64,000 bases of DNA from Methylobacter sp. KS41. Its GTDB lineage: Bacteria > Pseudomonadota > Gammaproteobacteria > Methylococcales > Methylomonadaceae. The DNA is taken from positions 620,001 through 684,000 of the forward strand of contig PHSP01000003.1 of assembly GCA_002862125.1 (NCBI GenBank). The letters are read 5' to 3'. The position numbers and the translations under genes were made by a program. This document shows, in pieces, positions 1 to 8,973 of the stretch (positions within the stretch are counted from its first letter, which is position 1; every line of letters starts with the position of its first letter). Below the pieces are notes generated by a model that saw only the letters and a program-made list of their open reading frames with translations, ran no database searches and was not told where the DNA came from.

Positions 1-111
1 TTGGTAAAGGATATGAGTATAAATGATGCTGCTCAACGAATCGCTCAACTTCATAACATTGTTAAAGAATATATTCATGATGCCGGTCATAATATTGCGT
101 ATGAACTTTGA
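1..111 (+). CDS. 3' end of an unidentified gene (partial)
   Basis: Frame 1 is open from the first base to a TGA at 109-111 and gives 36 residues with ordinary protein composition (helical, containing DAAQRIAQLHNIVKEY). The beginning lies outside the window, so neither length nor family can be judged. It sits on the element side of the integrase, so it is probably cargo of the integrated element. An internal ATG at 13 could also make this a very short complete ORF, which I consider less likely. Confidence 0.45.
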   Translation: MVKDMSINDAAQRIAQLHNIVKEYIHDAGHNIAYEL

Positions 112-858
112 AAAGAGTGAATTTCAAAAAAATAATAGGCCTTACGCCCTTATAGCTTCTTTCTTAGATTGCTCCCATTACATTCTTATGTTGTTAATGA
201 CGAGCGCTACTGCCTTAGAGCCAGCTTGATACTTAAATTCCAGGCTATAATTTCAGGGCGTCACTATTTATTTAGGGGCGCTCTTGTCAACATATTTGGC
301 AATATATATATCCGACCGGCTGCAGCCCCAATTCTCATCACATAGCCTTTACTTGTTATCCAGTATGGGTTGAACATTTGTACCACATTAACTTAACACT
401 TCAGGAGATGTTTACAGTTTTCTCTGACAGACCAACAACAACCCTAAGTCATACTTGAGCGCTAGGAGGAGGATTAAATTCGTTACTTCGCTATTACTCT
501 TTTTTCAATATTTCAGTTTTGTGATCATTTCAAAGTTAAAAAAATAAGTTTATTTCCTTTTTTCGCAACACTGTTGAGATTAGGATACCTAAAAAATGTT
601 AGGAAAATCGTAAGTAAGGTTATCCGCATAAATTTTAAGGCAACTTTGAGGGTTTTAATTAAAAATGACGTGCAAATTTAGAAATCAATTTGATGGGAAC
701 AAAGCTTTTAGGTGGCAGTCAAGAAAAATTATTTTTATTAGCCTTTCGAGGTTTACAAAATGTAGTTCAAATCTTCGACAAACAACCATTTGTAAACATG
801 AAAACTCGTTAGCATTTAACCTAAGCAATATGTGTAATGGTATTGAAGGACTTACACT
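112..858. other. Gene-free AT-rich stretch inside the integrated element
   Basis: About 750 bases without a convincing gene. Reading frames are short, lack ribosome-binding sites and conflict with each other on the two strands. The stretch is clearly richer in A+T than the housekeeping genes to the right. I saw no tRNA, terminator or long repeat in it. It probably holds the control region for the DUF4224-like gene and integrase downstream, or decayed cargo. Confidence 0.5.
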
Positions 859-1071
859 GTGAATACTCTCATCACTATCGAACAACTCAAATCCGTTACA
901 GGCTACAATCGCCCCGGCGACATAGAGCGCTGCTTGCGAGGAGCTGGGGTTCGTTTCCTGCATGGTAAGGATGGGAAAATTTTCACCACAGTTGATGCAA
1001 TCAACGCAGCAATGGGATTAAAATTTGAAATCTCCGGCACAACTGAAGAGGTAATCGATTTTATCGATTAA
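859..1071 (+). CDS. DUF4224-like small protein next to the integrase
   Basis: A 70-residue protein starting at GTG 859, eight bases after a GAAGGA ribosome-binding site. The N-terminal half (LITIEQLKSVTGYNRPGDIE, then a Gly-rich turn and FLHGKDGKIF) resembles DUF4224. Members of that family are small proteins commonly encoded just upstream of phage and island tyrosine integrases. They are suspected to be DNA-binding or excision-related, but no function is established. Its stop codon touches the integrase ATG, so the two genes are almost certainly co-translated. The C-terminal tail is acidic. Family assignment is by pattern and context only. Confidence 0.65.
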   Translation: MNTLITIEQLKSVTGYNRPGDIERCLRGAGVRFLHGKDGKIFTTVDAINAAMGLKFEISGTTEEVIDFID

Positions 1072-2190
1072 ATGATCATGACTAAAGGCCCTACTCGAAC
1101 TGCTAACATACCTGCTAACATTGATGCAAAAAAATTGCCTACAGGGGTTTGGTGGGATAAATCGGGAGCTGGTAAATGGATGTTCAAATACAAAGACACG
1201 GACTTGGGAAAATGGCGATCAAAGCGACTGATTGGCCCAAAATCTTCTCTGGCAGAAATATGGCAAGCATACGAAAGCCTCAATGCTCCTATGGCTGCTA
1301 CTTTTGCTTCAATTAGTCTTGATTTCCAGTTGACACCTATCTGGCGTAAATTAGCCTCATCAACACAAAAGGATTATTTAGATTGTCATCAGCACATATG
1401 TGGACGCAAAATCTCAACTAATGACACACTTGGTGAGTTACCAATTACTAAATGGACAGTCGGTCTCGTCAGAAAATATCGAGACTCACGCGGCGAATCA
1501 TCGGAAAGCAGGGCCAATAAAGAACTTGCATATATTAAAAGGGTTTTTTCCTGGGCATACGAATATGAAAAAATTAAATTCAATCCAACGCTAGGGGTGA
1601 AGAAGCTATCAATTAAGCCTCGACAACACTACGCCGAAGATCGTGATTACGAATTCATGCTTCAGATTGCTAAAGAGTCTAATTATTGGTATGTATGGCC
1701 GGCAATGGAAATCGCTTATCTATGCCGCATGCGACTATCAGAAGTATTAGATCTTACTGATGCCAATGTCTTAGCAGAAGGGCTGCTAATCAAACGTCGT
1801 AAAGGTTCCCGTGACAATATTACGGAATGGAATACTCGACTTCGTACTGCCTGGGATTTCGCCGTTAACAAAAGAAACCGGATATTGTTAGATCGAAAAC
1901 AGCCTCATCCGATTCGTGCTGAAGATAGACACATCATTATCAGCGAACGCACGGGTGATAAGATCGTAGTCGATAGCCTAAAAACGGCTATGGGACGAAT
2001 AACGGTCGCCACCAAATTAGCTGCGGAAGAAAGAGGAATTAATTGGGCGCCTTTCACTTTTCATGATCTTAAACGGAAAGGTGTTAGCGATACAAAGGGC
2101 AACAAACTGGACGCGAGTGGTCACCGAACAGCTTCAATGATGAATGTTTATGACGTCAAATTGAAAACGGTAAAACCGTCGAATGACTGA
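1072..2190 (+). CDS. Tyrosine recombinase / island integrase
   Basis: A 372-residue phage-type integrase that would catalyse site-specific insertion and excision of the element through a 3'-phosphotyrosine intermediate. The catalytic set is recognisable: Arg221 (RMRLSEVLDL), His331 in the HDLK box with Lys334 where most relatives have Arg, His351 (SGHRTASMM) and the nucleophile Tyr360 (NVYDVK). Residues about 75-180 form the SAM-like core-binding domain, and an Arm-type N-terminal segment precedes it. The start is the ATG directly abutting the upstream stop; an ATG two codons later is also possible. The gene ends 71 bp from the 3' end of tRNA-His, the classic geometry for integration into a tRNA gene. 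No frameshift is visible, so it may be active. Confidence 0.9.
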   Translation: MIMTKGPTRTANIPANIDAKKLPTGVWWDKSGAGKWMFKYKDTDLGKWRSKRLIGPKSSLAEIWQAYESLNAPMAATFASISLDFQLTPIWRKLASSTQKDYLDCHQHICGRKISTNDTLGELPITKWTVGLVRKYRDSRGESSESRANKELAYIKRVFSWAYEYEKIKFNPTLGVKKLSIKPRQHYAEDRDYEFMLQIAKESNYWYVWPAMEIAYLCRMRLSEVLDLTDANVLAEGLLIKRRKGSRDNITEWNTRLRTAWDFAVNKRNRILLDRKQPHPIRAEDRHIIISERTGDKIVVDSLKTAMGRITVATKLAAEERGINWAPFTFHDLKRKGVSDTKGNKLDASGHRTASMMNVYDVKLKTVKPSND

Positions 2191-2261
2191 TCATTTGTCA
2201 GTAGCTTTGTCAGTAGGAGAAAAAACAAGAGGCTGAAAACAATCTAAATCATTGATTTTAA

Positions 2262-2338
2262 TGGGGTGAACGACGGGGCTCGAACCCGCGACAACCGGAA
2301 TCACAATCCGGGACTCTACCAACTGAGCTACGCTCACC
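2262..2338 (-). tRNA. tRNA-His (anticodon GTG)
   Basis: A full cloverleaf reads on the minus strand with anticodon GTG, TTCGA in the T arm and an encoded CCA end. The extra 5' G (G-1) faces C73, the identity feature of tRNA-His. Its 3' end faces the integrase, so it is the likely attachment gene of the element at the left edge. Confidence 0.96.
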
Positions 2339-2360
2339 ATAATATGGGAAATTCTTGGAG

Positions 2361-2437
2361 TGGCGCGCTTGGCAGGACTCGAACCTGCGACCCCCGGCTT
2401 AGAAGGCCGGTGCTCTATCCGGTTGAGCTACAAGCGC
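2361..2437 (-). tRNA. tRNA-Arg (anticodon TCT)
   Basis: A 77-nt cloverleaf on the minus strand with seven-pair acceptor stem GCGCTTG/CAAGCGC, anticodon TCT, a canonical GGTTCGAGTCC T arm and encoded CCA. It is the middle gene of a three-tRNA operon. Confidence 0.96.
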
Positions 2438-2442
2438 TAAAC

Positions 2443-2519
2443 TGGTCGGGGTGGAGGGATTCGAACCCCCGACATCCTGCTCCCAAAGCAGGCGCGCTAC
2501 CAAACTGCGCTACACCCCG
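2443..2519 (-). tRNA. tRNA-Pro (anticodon TGG)
   Basis: A 77-nt cloverleaf on the minus strand with acceptor stem CGGGGTG/CACCCCG, anticodon TGG, GGTTCGAATCC T arm and encoded CCA. It is the first gene of the Pro-Arg-His tRNA operon, directly downstream of a good sigma70 promoter. Confidence 0.96.
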
Positions 2520-2577
2520 ATAATCTTCTTATAGTATTGACTGGCTAGATTTTTAAACCACCCTTGAAGAGCTGACT

Positions 2578-2606
2578 ATTATGACGATATCTCTCTATAG
2601 CGTCAA
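2578..2606 (-). promoter_or_regulatory. Sigma70-type promoter of the tRNA operon
   Basis: Read on the minus strand, TTGACG (-35) is followed after exactly 17 bases by CATAAT (-10), each one base off consensus. It lies just downstream of the fchA stop and about 60 bp before the first tRNA. A second TATAAG-like element sits closer to tRNA-Pro. Confidence 0.6.
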
Positions 2607-2633
2607 TTGTTTTTTCTCAAAGGATGAAATTAT

Positions 2634-3263
2634 TTACAGTTTGGTTTTGACTAATTGATAAATATTTTCTACAGCCACATCAATATCCTGCAAAATAGTT
2701 TCCAATTCACGCAGTTTGGCTTCCGCGAATTGCCTGTCCTTAAGGCTGCCGGTATTAATATAAACATTGAGCGCTGCGCTTTTTAAGCCGCCGTAGCCAG
2801 CCATTACGGCGGCTCCGGCATCGCTGATAACGCCGGAATAACCCTTTTCCGCTGCGCCGCGGCTTAATTCAATAGCCTCCGCACAAGCGCGTGCGCAATC
2901 CAAAGGCACTTCAGTGGCGGCTTTTAATACGGTTTGTATCGCCTCCGTGCGAGCCGCTTTTTCTTCGTCAGTTTCTTTAGGCAAGCTGTAAGCGGCCATT
3001 AAGCGATTAAAAACATCAACATCCGCTTTAATCAAACCGGTCAGTTTTTCACGTAATGCTTCCGACTTTTGCAACAAGTCCAGCATTTGAGTTTCAACTT
3101 CAGCGTACTTTGGTTTGCCAATAGTTAAATTACACACCATGCTGGTTAATGCGGCTGATTGCGCACCCAGCAGCGCTGCAACGCTGCCGCCACCCGGCGT
3201 AGCCGATTTGCTGGCGAGTTCGTCAAGAAAAGTTTGGATTGATTTATCTTTAATTTCGCTCAT
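2634..3263 (-). CDS. fchA: Methenyltetrahydrofolate cyclohydrolase / cyclodeaminase family (FchA-like)
   Basis: A 209-residue all-helical protein of the formiminotransferase-cyclodeaminase C-terminal family. The signature SATPGGGSVAALLGA near residues 20-34 is the conserved glycine-rich folate site, and the length matches stand-alone FchA. In methylotrophs FchA interconverts methenyl- and formyl-tetrahydrofolate between MtdA and formate-THF ligase, in the cytoplasm. With xoxF 3.7 kb away a C1 role fits, though FchA partners (mtdA, fhs) are not in the window. It is the last protein gene before the tRNA promoter and may share transcripts with cysS 100 bp upstream. A histidine-degradation cyclodeaminase is less likely because no formiminotransferase domain is present. 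Confidence 0.8.
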   Translation of the reverse strand: MSEIKDKSIQTFLDELASKSATPGGGSVAALLGAQSAALTSMVCNLTIGKPKYAEVETQMLDLLQKSEALREKLTGLIKADVDVFNRLMAAYSLPKETDEEKAARTEAIQTVLKAATEVPLDCARACAEAIELSRGAAEKGYSGVISDAGAAVMAGYGGLKSAALNVYINTGSLKDRQFAEAKLRELETILQDIDVAVENIYQLVKTKL

Positions 3264-3365
3264 TGGGTAAAGTTTTTGTTATAAATTACAGATTGAGTTA
3301 ATTGCAGTTGCCGGGTTGCACTGCGTTCTCCAACATGCTTGCCGGTGGCCGATTAATTTAGAAAA

Positions 3366-4823
3366 CTATTCGCGGCGCCAGCTGGTTGTGTCATTAGGCG
3401 CATCTTCCAGAATCACGCCTTGCTGCTTTAATTCATCGCGAATCTGATCGGCCAATGCCCAGTTTTTGGATTTTTTCGCATCTAAACGGGCCTGGATTTG
3501 CTGCTCTATATGTTCTTCAGTCAGATCAGTCGCTTTTGCAGTGAATCTATCAGTAAGAGTAAACGATTCTATAATTTCTACATGAAAAACTCGACCCTTT
3601 AAAAAAGCTTCAGGATCATCTTGCAATATCCCCAGCAAGCCGCCTAAATATTTTAAGGTGGCAGCCAACAAGTGAATTTTTTCCTTATTTACTTTTTTAG
3701 CTTTATTCAGTTCTGTAGCCAAATCAAATAACACTGACAGTGCGACCGGCGTATTAAAATCATCATCCATCGCTTGTTGAAAACGAATTTTATAATCGTC
3801 TTCCAGTAGCGCATCAATAACTTCAACACCACGCAGAGCAGTGTACAATCTGGTTAAAGCTGCTTTTGCTTCATTGAGTTGTTCATCGGAATAATTCAAC
3901 GGACTGCGGTAATGGCTGGACAGAATAAAAAAACGTATTACTTCTCCTGCTCCGTCTCCATGTCGATTTCGATAGTGATTCAGCACTTCTCGCACGGTAA
4001 AAAAATTACCCAGCGATTTGGACATTTTTTCTTCATTAATGCGCACAAAACCGTTATGCATCCACAGGTTAACAAATTTCTCGCCGGTCGCGCCTTCTGA
4101 CTGGGCGATTTCGTTTTCATGGTGAGGAAACTGTAGATCCATGCCGCCGCCATGAATATCGAAATGATTGCCCAGGCTACAGGTGGACATCGCAGAACAT
4201 TCGATATGCCAGCCGGGACGGCCCAAACCCCAAGGCGATTGCCATGAAGGTTCGCCGGCTTTGGCCATTTTCCATAACACAAAATCCAGTGGATTGCGCT
4301 TTGCCAAATCAACGTCGACACGCTCGCCCGCCAGTAAATCGTCCGGATTCTTGCCGGATAATTGCCCGTAGTTTTTAAATTTTGACACTGCGTAAAAAAC
4401 ATCGCCATTGCCGCCGGTATAGGCTAGGCCGTTAGCAATCAACGCCTCGATCATGGCAATAATGGCTGGGATTGATTGCGTTGCTCTGGGCTCAATATCG
4501 GGGGGCAAAACTGATAGCGCGCGCTCATCCTCATGCATGGCGTCAATAAAGCGTTCCGTCAATTCGATAAAGGTTTCGCCGTTTTCTTGAGCGCGCTGAA
4601 TAATTTTGTCGTCAATATCGGTAATATTCCGCACATAGGTCAAGTCGTAACCCAAATATCGAAAATAACGCGCGACCGTATCGAACACCACCATCACGCG
4701 GGCATGGCCGATGTGACAATAATCATAAACCGTCATGCCGCAAACATACATGCCGGCCTTGCCCTCGACTCGCGGATTGAAAACTTCTTTTTTTCGGGTC
4801 AGTGTGTTATATATTTTCAACAT
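3366..4823 (-). CDS. cysS: Cysteinyl-tRNA synthetase
   Basis: A class Ia aminoacyl-tRNA synthetase of 485 residues, normal for the family, that charges tRNA-Cys in the cytoplasm. Visible hallmarks are [10 protein letters not shown] with the zinc-ligand Cys28, the HIGH box at residues 37-40, the GWHIECSAM and [15 protein letters not shown] zinc/active-site segments, and [10 protein letters not shown] (KMSKS loop) near residue 270. The C-terminal region ([19 protein letters not shown]) is the anticodon-binding helical domain. It is transcribed away from the cyclophilin gene across a 178-bp divergent intergenic region that should hold promoters for both. Confidence 0.97.
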   Translation of the reverse strand: MLKIYNTLTRKKEVFNPRVEGKAGMYVCGMTVYDYCHIGHARVMVVFDTVARYFRYLGYDLTYVRNITDIDDKIIQRAQENGETFIELTERFIDAMHEDERALSVLPPDIEPRATQSIPAIIAMIEALIANGLAYTGGNGDVFYAVSKFKNYGQLSGKNPDDLLAGERVDVDLAKRNPLDFVLWKMAKAGEPSWQSPWGLGRPGWHIECSAMSTCSLGNHFDIHGGGMDLQFPHHENEIAQSEGATGEKFVNLWMHNGFVRINEEKMSKSLGNFFTVREVLNHYRNRHGDGAGEVIRFFILSSHYRSPLNYSDEQLNEAKAALTRLYTALRGVEVIDALLEDDYKIRFQQAMDDDFNTPVALSVLFDLATELNKAKKVNKEKIHLLAATLKYLGGLLGILQDDPEAFLKGRVFHVEIIESFTLTDRFTAKATDLTEEHIEQQIQARLDAKKSKNWALADQIRDELKQQGVILEDAPNDTTSWRRE

Positions 4824-5001
4824 ACATTAATTATTTATAGCGTTAGCCAATTTCCGCTCTCAGCGTTCATCCAAAACAAACGGGTTAGCGGTTCCGGGAT
4901 CGCTTGGCAACAAAACTGTACAATTTACCAAGCACCCACTTCTCTTTCAAGAAAAAAACACATAGAATCTAACATTTGCATCACCCGTAAGGAAAAAATC
5001 A

Positions 5002-5583
5002 ATGCGTACTCTTATTCTTTCTATGATGCTGTTTTTAACCTCAACACTTTCTTTTGCAACGGAAAACAATATGTCAGATACACCAACAAAAGTTAAATTA
5101 ACAACAACGCTCGGTGAAATTATCATTCAATTAAATACTGAAAAAGCGCCTGTTTCATCGGCAAATTTTTTAACTTATGTTAATGAAGGCTTTTATAATG
5201 GCACTATTTTTCACAGGGTTATTCCGGGTTTTATGGCGCAAGGGGGGGGATTTGATACCAGCTTCAATCAAAAAGAAGTTCACCCGCCTATTAAAAATGA
5301 AGCGGATAATGGCCTGACTAACCTTCGCGGCACAATCGCGATGGCTCGCACAAATGATCCAAATTCCGCTACTGCTCAGTTTTTTATCAATTACAAGGAC
5401 AATTCATTTTTAAATTTCACCAGCCAGACACCAAGTGGCTGGGGTTATGCTGTATTTGGGGAAGTGATTGAAGGCATGGATGTTGTCGATGCAATGTCTA
5501 AACAAGCCACCGGTAATCGCGGCGGACATCAGGATGTGCCCAAAACAGACATTGTTATTGAAAAAGCTGAAGTTATAAAATAG
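5002..5583 (+). CDS. Exported peptidyl-prolyl cis-trans isomerase, cyclophilin type
   Basis: A 193-residue cyclophilin preceded by a signal peptide (residues 1-19, ending TLSFA), so it should catalyse proline isomerisation in the periplasm. Core motifs are clear: [13 protein letters not shown] with the catalytic Arg, [20 protein letters not shown] and [16 protein letters not shown]. The ATG at 5002 follows AAGGAAAAA at good spacing. A second in-frame ATG after the signal peptide (5071, MSDTPTKVK) is preceded by GGAAAA and could give a cytoplasmic PpiB-like form, but that is speculation. The next gene follows after 20 bp with its own strong ribosome-binding site. Confidence 0.92.
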   Translation: MRTLILSMMLFLTSTLSFATENNMSDTPTKVKLTTTLGEIIIQLNTEKAPVSSANFLTYVNEGFYNGTIFHRVIPGFMAQGGGFDTSFNQKEVHPPIKNEADNGLTNLRGTIAMARTNDPNSATAQFFINYKDNSFLNFTSQTPSGWGYAVFGEVIEGMDVVDAMSKQATGNRGGHQDVPKTDIVIEKAEVIK

Positions 5584-5603
5584 TTAGAGCCGAGGAGAGA
5601 ATA

Positions 5604-5834
5604 ATGGCACTTGTTAAGAACATCACTCATCAGCCACTCGAAAGAGAATCAAAGCATACCGACGTCGAGTGCACGTTTGATGTCGTCATCGACTCCGATG
5701 GTCGCAAGTGCCTGCAGCTAGATACATATGGGTCAAATCAACGTGAAATTAAAGGCAAAAAAAGTCAGAGTCTACGACTGACCCCGGAGGCCATCGCGCA
5801 ACTCAAGAGCATCTTTGCCGATTATGGTCTGTAG
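5604..5834 (+). CDS. Small conserved protein of unknown function
   Basis: A 76-residue protein with a strong GAGGAGA ribosome-binding site before its ATG. The sequence looks like a compact beta-rich domain (CTFDVVIDSDG, then LQLDTYGS) followed by a basic KGKKSQSLRLTP stretch and a short helix. It resembles a widespread small hypothetical-protein family, but I know no function for it. It lies between ppi and lpxH on the same strand with gaps of 20 and 24 bp, so the three are probably one transcript. Confidence 0.7.
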   Translation: MALVKNITHQPLERESKHTDVECTFDVVIDSDGRKCLQLDTYGSNQREIKGKKSQSLRLTPEAIAQLKSIFADYGL

Positions 5835-5858
5835 TCGTTCAATTAACTGAGTAACCAA

Positions 5859-6584
5859 TTGAGCAAAGAAATTCTATTTATTTCAGATTTACACATCTCA
5901 TTGGAAAAACCAGAAATCACCTGCCGATTTCTTGGTTTCCTCCAACATAGAGCGCCCAAAGCGGCAGCTGTTTATATTCTAGGAGATCTTTTCGATGCCT
6001 GGATAGGCGATGATGATCCGACTCCTCCCAATAACAAAATCCGCAAACATCTCAAGCAACTGACCGATTCAGGAACGCGGGTTTATTTGCAGCCAGGCAA
6101 CCGGGATTTTCTCTTGGGCAAACAATTCTGCCAGGATACCGGCGTTACTCTACTTGATGACTATGTTGTCATTGACTTGCACGGCGCTTCAACATTGCTA
6201 ACACATGGTGATTTATTATGTACCGATGACCTTCCTTATCAGGCCTTTCGCGCCAAATCACATACCCCGGAGTGGCAACAATATGTATTATCTAAGCCCC
6301 TGCTGCTACGGCTATTGGCAGCCCGCTGGTATCGCATCCGAAGTCACTTTCATAAACGCAAAAAATCTCAGAACATTATGGACGTCAATCAGGGCACAGT
6401 GCTTAAAGTAATGCGCGATCACAACAGTCTGCGGTTGATTCATGGGCATACTCACCGTCCTAATGTTCATAACTTTGAAATAGGCGATCAACCGGCGCAA
6501 CGTTTCGTTCTGGCCGCATGGAGCAAGAATGCCGGGGAAATTTTATGTTGGAACAGCAAGGGGTATCAGATAGAAATTATTTAG
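5859..6584 (+). CDS. lpxH: UDP-2,3-diacylglucosamine diphosphatase
   Basis: The LpxH metallophosphoesterase of 241 residues, which cleaves UDP-2,3-diacylglucosamine to lipid X at the inner-membrane surface (fourth step of lipid A synthesis). The binuclear metal site is intact: ISDLH (Asp10, His12), GDLFDAW (Asp43), PGNRDFLL, LTHGD and HGHTH. The start appears to be TTG 5859, because the DLH box begins ten residues in and no ATG fits; the ribosome-binding site is weak. It implies a lipopolysaccharide-bearing outer membrane. Confidence 0.95.
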   Translation: MSKEILFISDLHISLEKPEITCRFLGFLQHRAPKAAAVYILGDLFDAWIGDDDPTPPNNKIRKHLKQLTDSGTRVYLQPGNRDFLLGKQFCQDTGVTLLDDYVVIDLHGASTLLTHGDLLCTDDLPYQAFRAKSHTPEWQQYVLSKPLLLRLLAARWYRIRSHFHKRKKSQNIMDVNQGTVLKVMRDHNSLRLIHGHTHRPNVHNFEIGDQPAQRFVLAAWSKNAGEILCWNSKGYQIEII

Positions 6585-6949
6585 GGAGCCGGGCTGCCCG
6601 CTTAAGGCGTAAGACGAGTAAAGTCGCTCATGGTTTGAGAAGTCATCTCAGAAGATATCCGCAGCACCCGTTTAACCGCCATACCTTTAGGATGCCGGCT
6701 TGAAATAGCCTCTATCAGGCTCAAATTTATAGGGCGGACAAGCTTATTATTTGCGGATTTTGTCTTTTACCTTTAACATTGAGTCCATTAAAAGTTGACT
6801 TTTTAGGCAAAATCATTAAATCTAGTGGCTTGGAGTGAAGAATTCCAGCCTGTATCGGGTCGAAAAAATCACCCAAGAAACTAATATTAGTCTTAAGAAA
6901 TCATAATCAGTATTTTGTCTAACTAACAAAGTACCAGGAGAAAAATAAT
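6585..6949. other. Leader and promoter region of xoxF
   Basis: A 365-bp gap holding no gene. A candidate -35 TTGACT at 6795-6800 is followed by an AT-rich stretch without a good -10, so I do not name a promoter. The ribosome-binding site CCAGGAGAAA at 6933-6942 is strong and fixes the xoxF start. In methanotrophs xoxF is usually controlled by lanthanide availability, so an operator is expected here, but I cannot identify one. Confidence 0.4.
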
Positions 6950-8875
6950 ATGAAGAAGCCTTTAAAAAGTTGGCTGCTTGCTTCGAGTGTAGCGGCAATT
7001 TTAGCTGCGCCGGCAATTTCAACTGCTAACAGTGGTGTTGAATCCCTAACTAAAGATCCAGCTAACTGGGCGACTTGGGGTGGCGACTACGCAGGGACTC
7101 GTTACAGCAAGCTGGATGAAATCAACGTTAACAACGTAAAAAATCTGCAACCTGCATGGTCTTTTTCTACGGGTGTATTGCGTGGTCACGAAGGCGGCCC
7201 ATTGGTTGTTGATGATGTTATTTACATCCACACACCTTTTCCTAACACTGTTTACGCAATCAACCAAAAAACTCAATCCGTTATCTGGGAATTCACGCCA
7301 ACACAAGATGCTGACGTGACAATTCCGGTTATGTGTTGCGATACCGTCAATCGTGGTTTAGCTTACGGCGACGGCAAAATTTTCCTGCAACAATCCAATA
7401 CTGTTTTAACTGCGTTAGACGCTAAAACCGGCAAGCGCGTCTGGAGCGTACAAAACGGTGATCCCAAACTGGGCATGACCAACACTAACGCGCCGTTAGT
7501 TGTTAAAGATACAGTTTTAACCGGTATTTCCGGTGGTGAATTTGGTGTTCGCGGCTTTCTGGCTGCTTATGACATCAATACCGGCAAATTAAGATGGAAA
7601 GGCTATAGCATTGGCCCGGACAAAGACACGCTGATCAACCCCAGCAAAACAACCACTTGGGAAAATGGTAAAGTCACTCCAGTTGGCGCCAATTCCAGTA
7701 TAAAAACCTGGGAAGGCGACCAATGGAAAATTGGCGGCGGCACTACTTGGGGCTGGTCCAGCTATGACCCTAAATTAAACTTGGTCTATTACGGATCAGG
7801 CAACCCGTCAACATGGAATCCTGTACAACGTCCTGGCGACAACAAATGGTCTATGTCATTGTGGGCGCGTGATGCCGACACTGGCGAAGTTAAATGGGTA
7901 TACCAAATGACTCCGCACGATGAGTGGGATTATGACGGTATCAACGAAACAGTTCTGGTTGACCAGGAAGTTAAAGGCAAAATGCACAAAACCATCGTGC
8001 ATTTCGACCGTAACGGTTTTGGCTATACATTGGATCGTGAAACAGGTGAGCTCCTGGTTGCCGAAAAATTCGACAAATCAGTCAACTGGGCATCACACGT
8101 TGACATGAACACAGGACGTCCGCAAGTCGTATCCAAATACAGTACCGAACAAAACGGTGAGGACGTCAGATCAGATGGTATTTGCCCTGCTGCATTAGGT
8201 GCCAAAAACCAACAACCGGTTTCTTACTCTCCGCAAACCGGCTTGTTCTACATTTCAGGCAACCATCTGTGCATGAACTATGAACCTTTCGAAGTATCCT
8301 ACACAGCAGGTCAGCCTTATGTCGGCGCGACTCTGGACATGTTGCCGGCTGGCGCGGACGTTCTGACAGGAAAACCGGATGGTACAACAAACCTGGGTCA
8401 ATTCACCGCATTTGACGCTAAAACAGGTAAAATTGTTTGGTCAAACAGCGAACCTTTCTCAGTCTGGTCCGGTTCAGTTGCAACTGCCGGCGGTGTTGTA
8501 TTCTACGGCACGCTGGAAGGCTATCTGAAAGCAGTTGATGCTAAAACAGGTAAGGAATTGTACAAATTCAAAACACCTTCCGGCATCATCGGCAACGTTA
8601 ATACCTGGAACTATAACGGCAAACAATATGTAGGCGTTCTTTCCGGTATCGGGGGTTGGGCAGGCATTGGTATTGCTACCGATTTCAACAAGCAACTGGA
8701 AGAAGCCCAAGCTAAGGCAGCGGCGGAAACTGATCCAGTGAAGAAAGCTGAATTGGAAAAAATCGCGTTGAAAATATCTCAGGAAGGCTTAGGCGCTACC
8801 GGCGCTTATGCGAGTTTGGGTTCTTTCACCAAACAAGGCGGCACATTTACCGTATTCGCATTACCTGGCAACTAA
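6950..8875 (+). CDS. xoxF: Lanthanide-dependent PQQ methanol dehydrogenase
   Basis: A 641-residue periplasmic quinoprotein that oxidises methanol using PQQ and a rare-earth ion. It has a signal peptide (cleavage near ISTANS), the eight-bladed W-motif propeller (repeated DAKTGK), and a vicinal disulfide pair Cys129-Cys130 that caps PQQ. The active-site segment DEWDYDGIN carries catalytic Asp327 and, two residues on, Asp329. Calcium MxaF enzymes have Ala at that second position, so the Asp-Tyr-Asp pattern marks the lanthanide type. Length and signal match the family. No xoxG, xoxJ or pqq gene is adjacent; it is a single-gene unit closed by a strong terminator. It would feed methanol-derived electrons to periplasmic cytochrome c. 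Confidence 0.96.
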   Translation: MKKPLKSWLLASSVAAILAAPAISTANSGVESLTKDPANWATWGGDYAGTRYSKLDEINVNNVKNLQPAWSFSTGVLRGHEGGPLVVDDVIYIHTPFPNTVYAINQKTQSVIWEFTPTQDADVTIPVMCCDTVNRGLAYGDGKIFLQQSNTVLTALDAKTGKRVWSVQNGDPKLGMTNTNAPLVVKDTVLTGISGGEFGVRGFLAAYDINTGKLRWKGYSIGPDKDTLINPSKTTTWENGKVTPVGANSSIKTWEGDQWKIGGGTTWGWSSYDPKLNLVYYGSGNPSTWNPVQRPGDNKWSMSLWARDADTGEVKWVYQMTPHDEWDYDGINETVLVDQEVKGKMHKTIVHFDRNGFGYTLDRETGELLVAEKFDKSVNWASHVDMNTGRPQVVSKYSTEQNGEDVRSDGICPAALGAKNQQPVSYSPQTGLFYISGNHLCMNYEPFEVSYTAGQPYVGATLDMLPAGADVLTGKPDGTTNLGQFTAFDAKTGKIVWSNSEPFSVWSGSVATAGGVVFYGTLEGYLKAVDAKTGKELYKFKTPSGIIGNVNTWNYNGKQYVGVLSGIGGWAGIGIATDFNKQLEEAQAKAAAETDPVKKAELEKIALKISQEGLGATGAYASLGSFTKQGGTFTVFALPGN

Positions 8876-8903
8876 TTCATCTGATTTATTGGACTAATCG
8901 ATG

Positions 8904-8941
8904 AAAGCCCTGGTTGATGTATCAACCGGGGCTTTTTTTTT
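8904..8941 (+). terminator. Rho-independent terminator of xoxF
   Basis: A long hairpin, AAAGCCCTGGTTGA pairing with TCAACCGGGGCTTT around a short loop, followed by nine T. It lies 28 bp after the xoxF stop. The A-rich left flank may let it also terminate the convergent adaptor gene. Confidence 0.93.
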
Positions 8942-8973
8942 GGGTTGTGCCGCAAAGTTTTTCAACAAGCCTC

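Noticed and set aside
665-862. 65-codon ORF whose stop overlaps the GTG of the DUF4224-like gene
   Set aside because: The GTGA overlap is suggestive, but there is no ribosome-binding site or recognisable family, and an antisense ORF of similar quality covers the same bases.
2266-2523. 85-codon plus-strand ORF
   Set aside because: It runs antisense through all three tRNA genes; such DSNPRHPAP-like translations are a known artefact of tRNA clusters.
4533-5096. 187-codon plus-strand ORF
   Set aside because: Antisense to cysS, and overlaps the divergent promoter region and start of the cyclophilin gene; no features of its own.
5071-5583. Second, cytoplasmic start of the cyclophilin
   Set aside because: The internal ATG and GGAAAA are suggestive, but the upstream start with signal peptide is sufficient and better supported.
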